A stretch of DNA of 7,140 bases from Burkholderiaceae bacterium (GTDB lineage: Bacteria > Pseudomonadota > Gammaproteobacteria > Burkholderiales > Burkholderiaceae_C). Shown here in pieces: positions 6,801 through 7,140 of this stretch; position 1 is the stretch's first letter; each line of letters begins with the position of its first letter. The stretch lies in the NCBI GenBank assembly GCA_031256125.1, contig JAIRRE010000076.1:1-7140 (forward strand), read 5' to 3'. The notes beneath the pieces are model-generated. The model was not told the DNA's origin, did not search any database, and saw nothing but the letters and a program-made list of their open reading frames with translations. The position numbers and the translations under genes were made by a program.

Positions 6801-7140
6801 TGGTTGGCCAAATCACCAATCGGCAATACCATTACAACCCCTTGAGCGAACTCATTGCCATCCAGATGCCCGATGAAACATTAGGGTTTGGCTACGACGC
6901 CGCTGGGCGCTTGCGCGCGCAAGCGCGGTACGACACGCGCGAATACATGCAAGCGCTGGCCGGCCAAGCCATTCCCCGCAGCACCCGGCGCTGGAAAATC
7001 GACCCGGCGGGCAACCGCTTGCCGGTCAAGCTGGCCGAAGAAAACCAGCAGCGCCAAGACTGGGCGGCGGCGGTTTATGAGAACTGGAAAGACCCCAGCT
7101 TCAACCTGCTGCAAAACGACAGCGCCACAAACACCCCGAA
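3845..7140 (+). CDS. rhs: PAAR/Rhs repeat protein (T6SS effector), 5'-truncated and running off the window
   Basis: One frame is open for 1,098 codons to the window edge. Rhs proteins are T6SS-delivered toxins: a PAAR tip caps the VgrG spike, YD repeats build a shell, and the variable C-terminal end is the toxin. Residues 1-60 are the tail of a PAAR region (VLVNGLPAARLGDATFDGG, SSTVLFNGRPASRQGD, GSPNVLIGTPGG). A DUF6531-like segment follows from about 98 (MDFALPGALPLVWQRQYSS ... GALGHGWHLL). YD-type repeats run from about 500 to 1030, for example FDKAGRITESVDPAGAVTRY, YDSQGNLSRI, YDKAGRLITLT and YDAAGRLRAQ. The conserved core end and toxin tip lie beyond 7140. The frame has no ATG before 4136, and the GTG at 3845 has no ribosome binding site. 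The start, the first part of PAAR and any N-terminal membrane segments were replaced by IS DNA. It is probably a silent reservoir or a pseudogene. Confidence 0.93.
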   Translation, partial: MLVNGLPAARLGDATFDGGPIVQGSSTVLFNGRPASRQGDATLYGGPITSGSPNVLIGTPGGVADSCCIQQSSQTPATTPNPVHVQLGAKVLTGPEDMDFALPGALPLVWQRQYSSRVSAEHGAACGALGHGWHLLNEVTLQLKDESIEIFDAGGRVITFEQGQPPGGLQYSRSEDIYLFRGGKDDKGRLPNWSYQERFTQVPPELAGDENCILAASGSAEVLWVFNPAPEPPRAEAVEQAADKAKQASKAKAKAKATGDKAQVQEAIAADQAAKQAAPGQCWRLTAQIDRFGRSQRYEYSDGKTAQPVPGQRRTRKDAIPPAGRLMAITDGVGRRYRLTHQRIHNGHEAQYPWGADDGWRLVAVELERDPLYPLPETIMLVRYGYSRQGQLSTVHDRAGALVREFEWSRNRISGHRYRGGPWHRYRYEGQEPNVRVAAHTNEQGLDYSFEYQTDPPTPEGVARHTTIVTDSFKRVQTHHFEGEQGLERLFEHVRADGTVMQYKHDGFGRLYASTDPLGRSLYRQLDGNGNIKGTQQTPGNDQYPAGLLTRNQFDKAGRITESVDPAGAVTRYQYDGHQRLRTIEYPDGTAEHYRYPDPKEQPLICDNPSQIIDAKGGIKHLAYNPAGQLTRFTDCSGQSTHSEYDRWGEVIEIIDAQGNRTRHERDAAGRISATHMPNGQTRRYQYDSQGNLSRIEPDADTPAAALEITRDLWGRPARIEQGGLSVQIEYDKAGRLITLTNENGSKSRFVWDVMDRLVQETGFDGRVQRYRRDAAGQLIASKDGAGQEDDPVTQYCYDVFGRMTERLLSLSGGGHAQSQRLEFDALTRLKAASVYHLLIQQSGGPIEEHLQSRVEFERDGMGRITAEVQRLYREPAKPDQPPVIEYEHRIEHTLDQQGNRQQSQLQGLGGIDWLRYGSGHVHGLMHNRLSLIDFERDSLHRETKRTLHGLQGTGELTLTRSRDSLGRLSGIDLQGLKATNLPPILVGQITNRQYHYNPLSELIAIQMPDETLGFGYDAAGRLRAQARYDTREYMQALAGQAIPRSTRRWKIDPAGNRLPVKLAEENQQRQDWAAAVYENWKDPSFNLLQNDSATNTP
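4547..4678 (+). other. Ala/Lys-rich helical insert in the Rhs protein
   Basis: Codons 235-278 of the Rhs frame encode a 44-residue stretch with 18 Ala and 8 Lys plus Glu, Gln and Asp, including KAKAKAKA. It has no Gly/Pro breaks except one Gly, so it is likely a charged helix or coiled coil. It lies between the DUF6531-like region and the resumed Rhs sequence (CWRLTAQIDRFGRSQRYEY). No exact DNA repeat unit is evident, though AAAGCC-type codon pairs recur. Confidence 0.6.

Overview
This GC-rich window looks like an accessory island from a proteobacterium. A betaproteobacterium is my guess from the Rhs, VgrG and AP2-like protein styles; no marker gene in the window fixes the taxon. It holds the wreckage of a type VI secretion (T6SS) vgrG-rhs locus, cut up by insertion sequences.

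Layout from left to right. (1) Positions 1-105 are the last 34 codons of an unrecognised plus-strand gene. (2) About 171-700 is the remnant of an IS630-family element on the minus strand; it keeps the helix-turn-helix half of the transposase and lacks the catalytic half. (3) 718-1853 is a plus-strand gene for a roughly 378-residue protein with an AP2-like DNA-binding segment. It is interrupted by an in-frame amber codon at 1039 and by a -1 frame change at an A7 run at 1575-1581. (4) 1854-2020 is non-coding and holds one imperfect hairpin. (5) 2021-2485 is the first 155 codons of vgrG, with a good ribosome binding site, cut off at an IS junction. (6) 2486-3845 is a 1,360-bp block of IS material. 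It has one complete DD(35)E transposase gene (minus strand, 2704-3609), flanked by a 277-bp direct repeat with a 1,083-bp period. The geometry is that of a tandem IS array with both outer copies truncated. (7) From 3845 to the right edge runs a 1,098-codon open frame with no stop, encoding a PAAR/Rhs protein. It has no native start because the IS block replaces its 5' end. The only other long frame in this region is an antisense shadow.

In an intact locus VgrG forms the T6SS spike, the PAAR-tipped Rhs protein sits on it, and the C-terminal end of Rhs is the toxin. Here the C-terminal part of vgrG, anything that lay between vgrG and rhs, and the start of rhs are all missing, so the pair is probably non-functional as it stands. 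The toxin tip and any immunity gene would lie beyond 7140.
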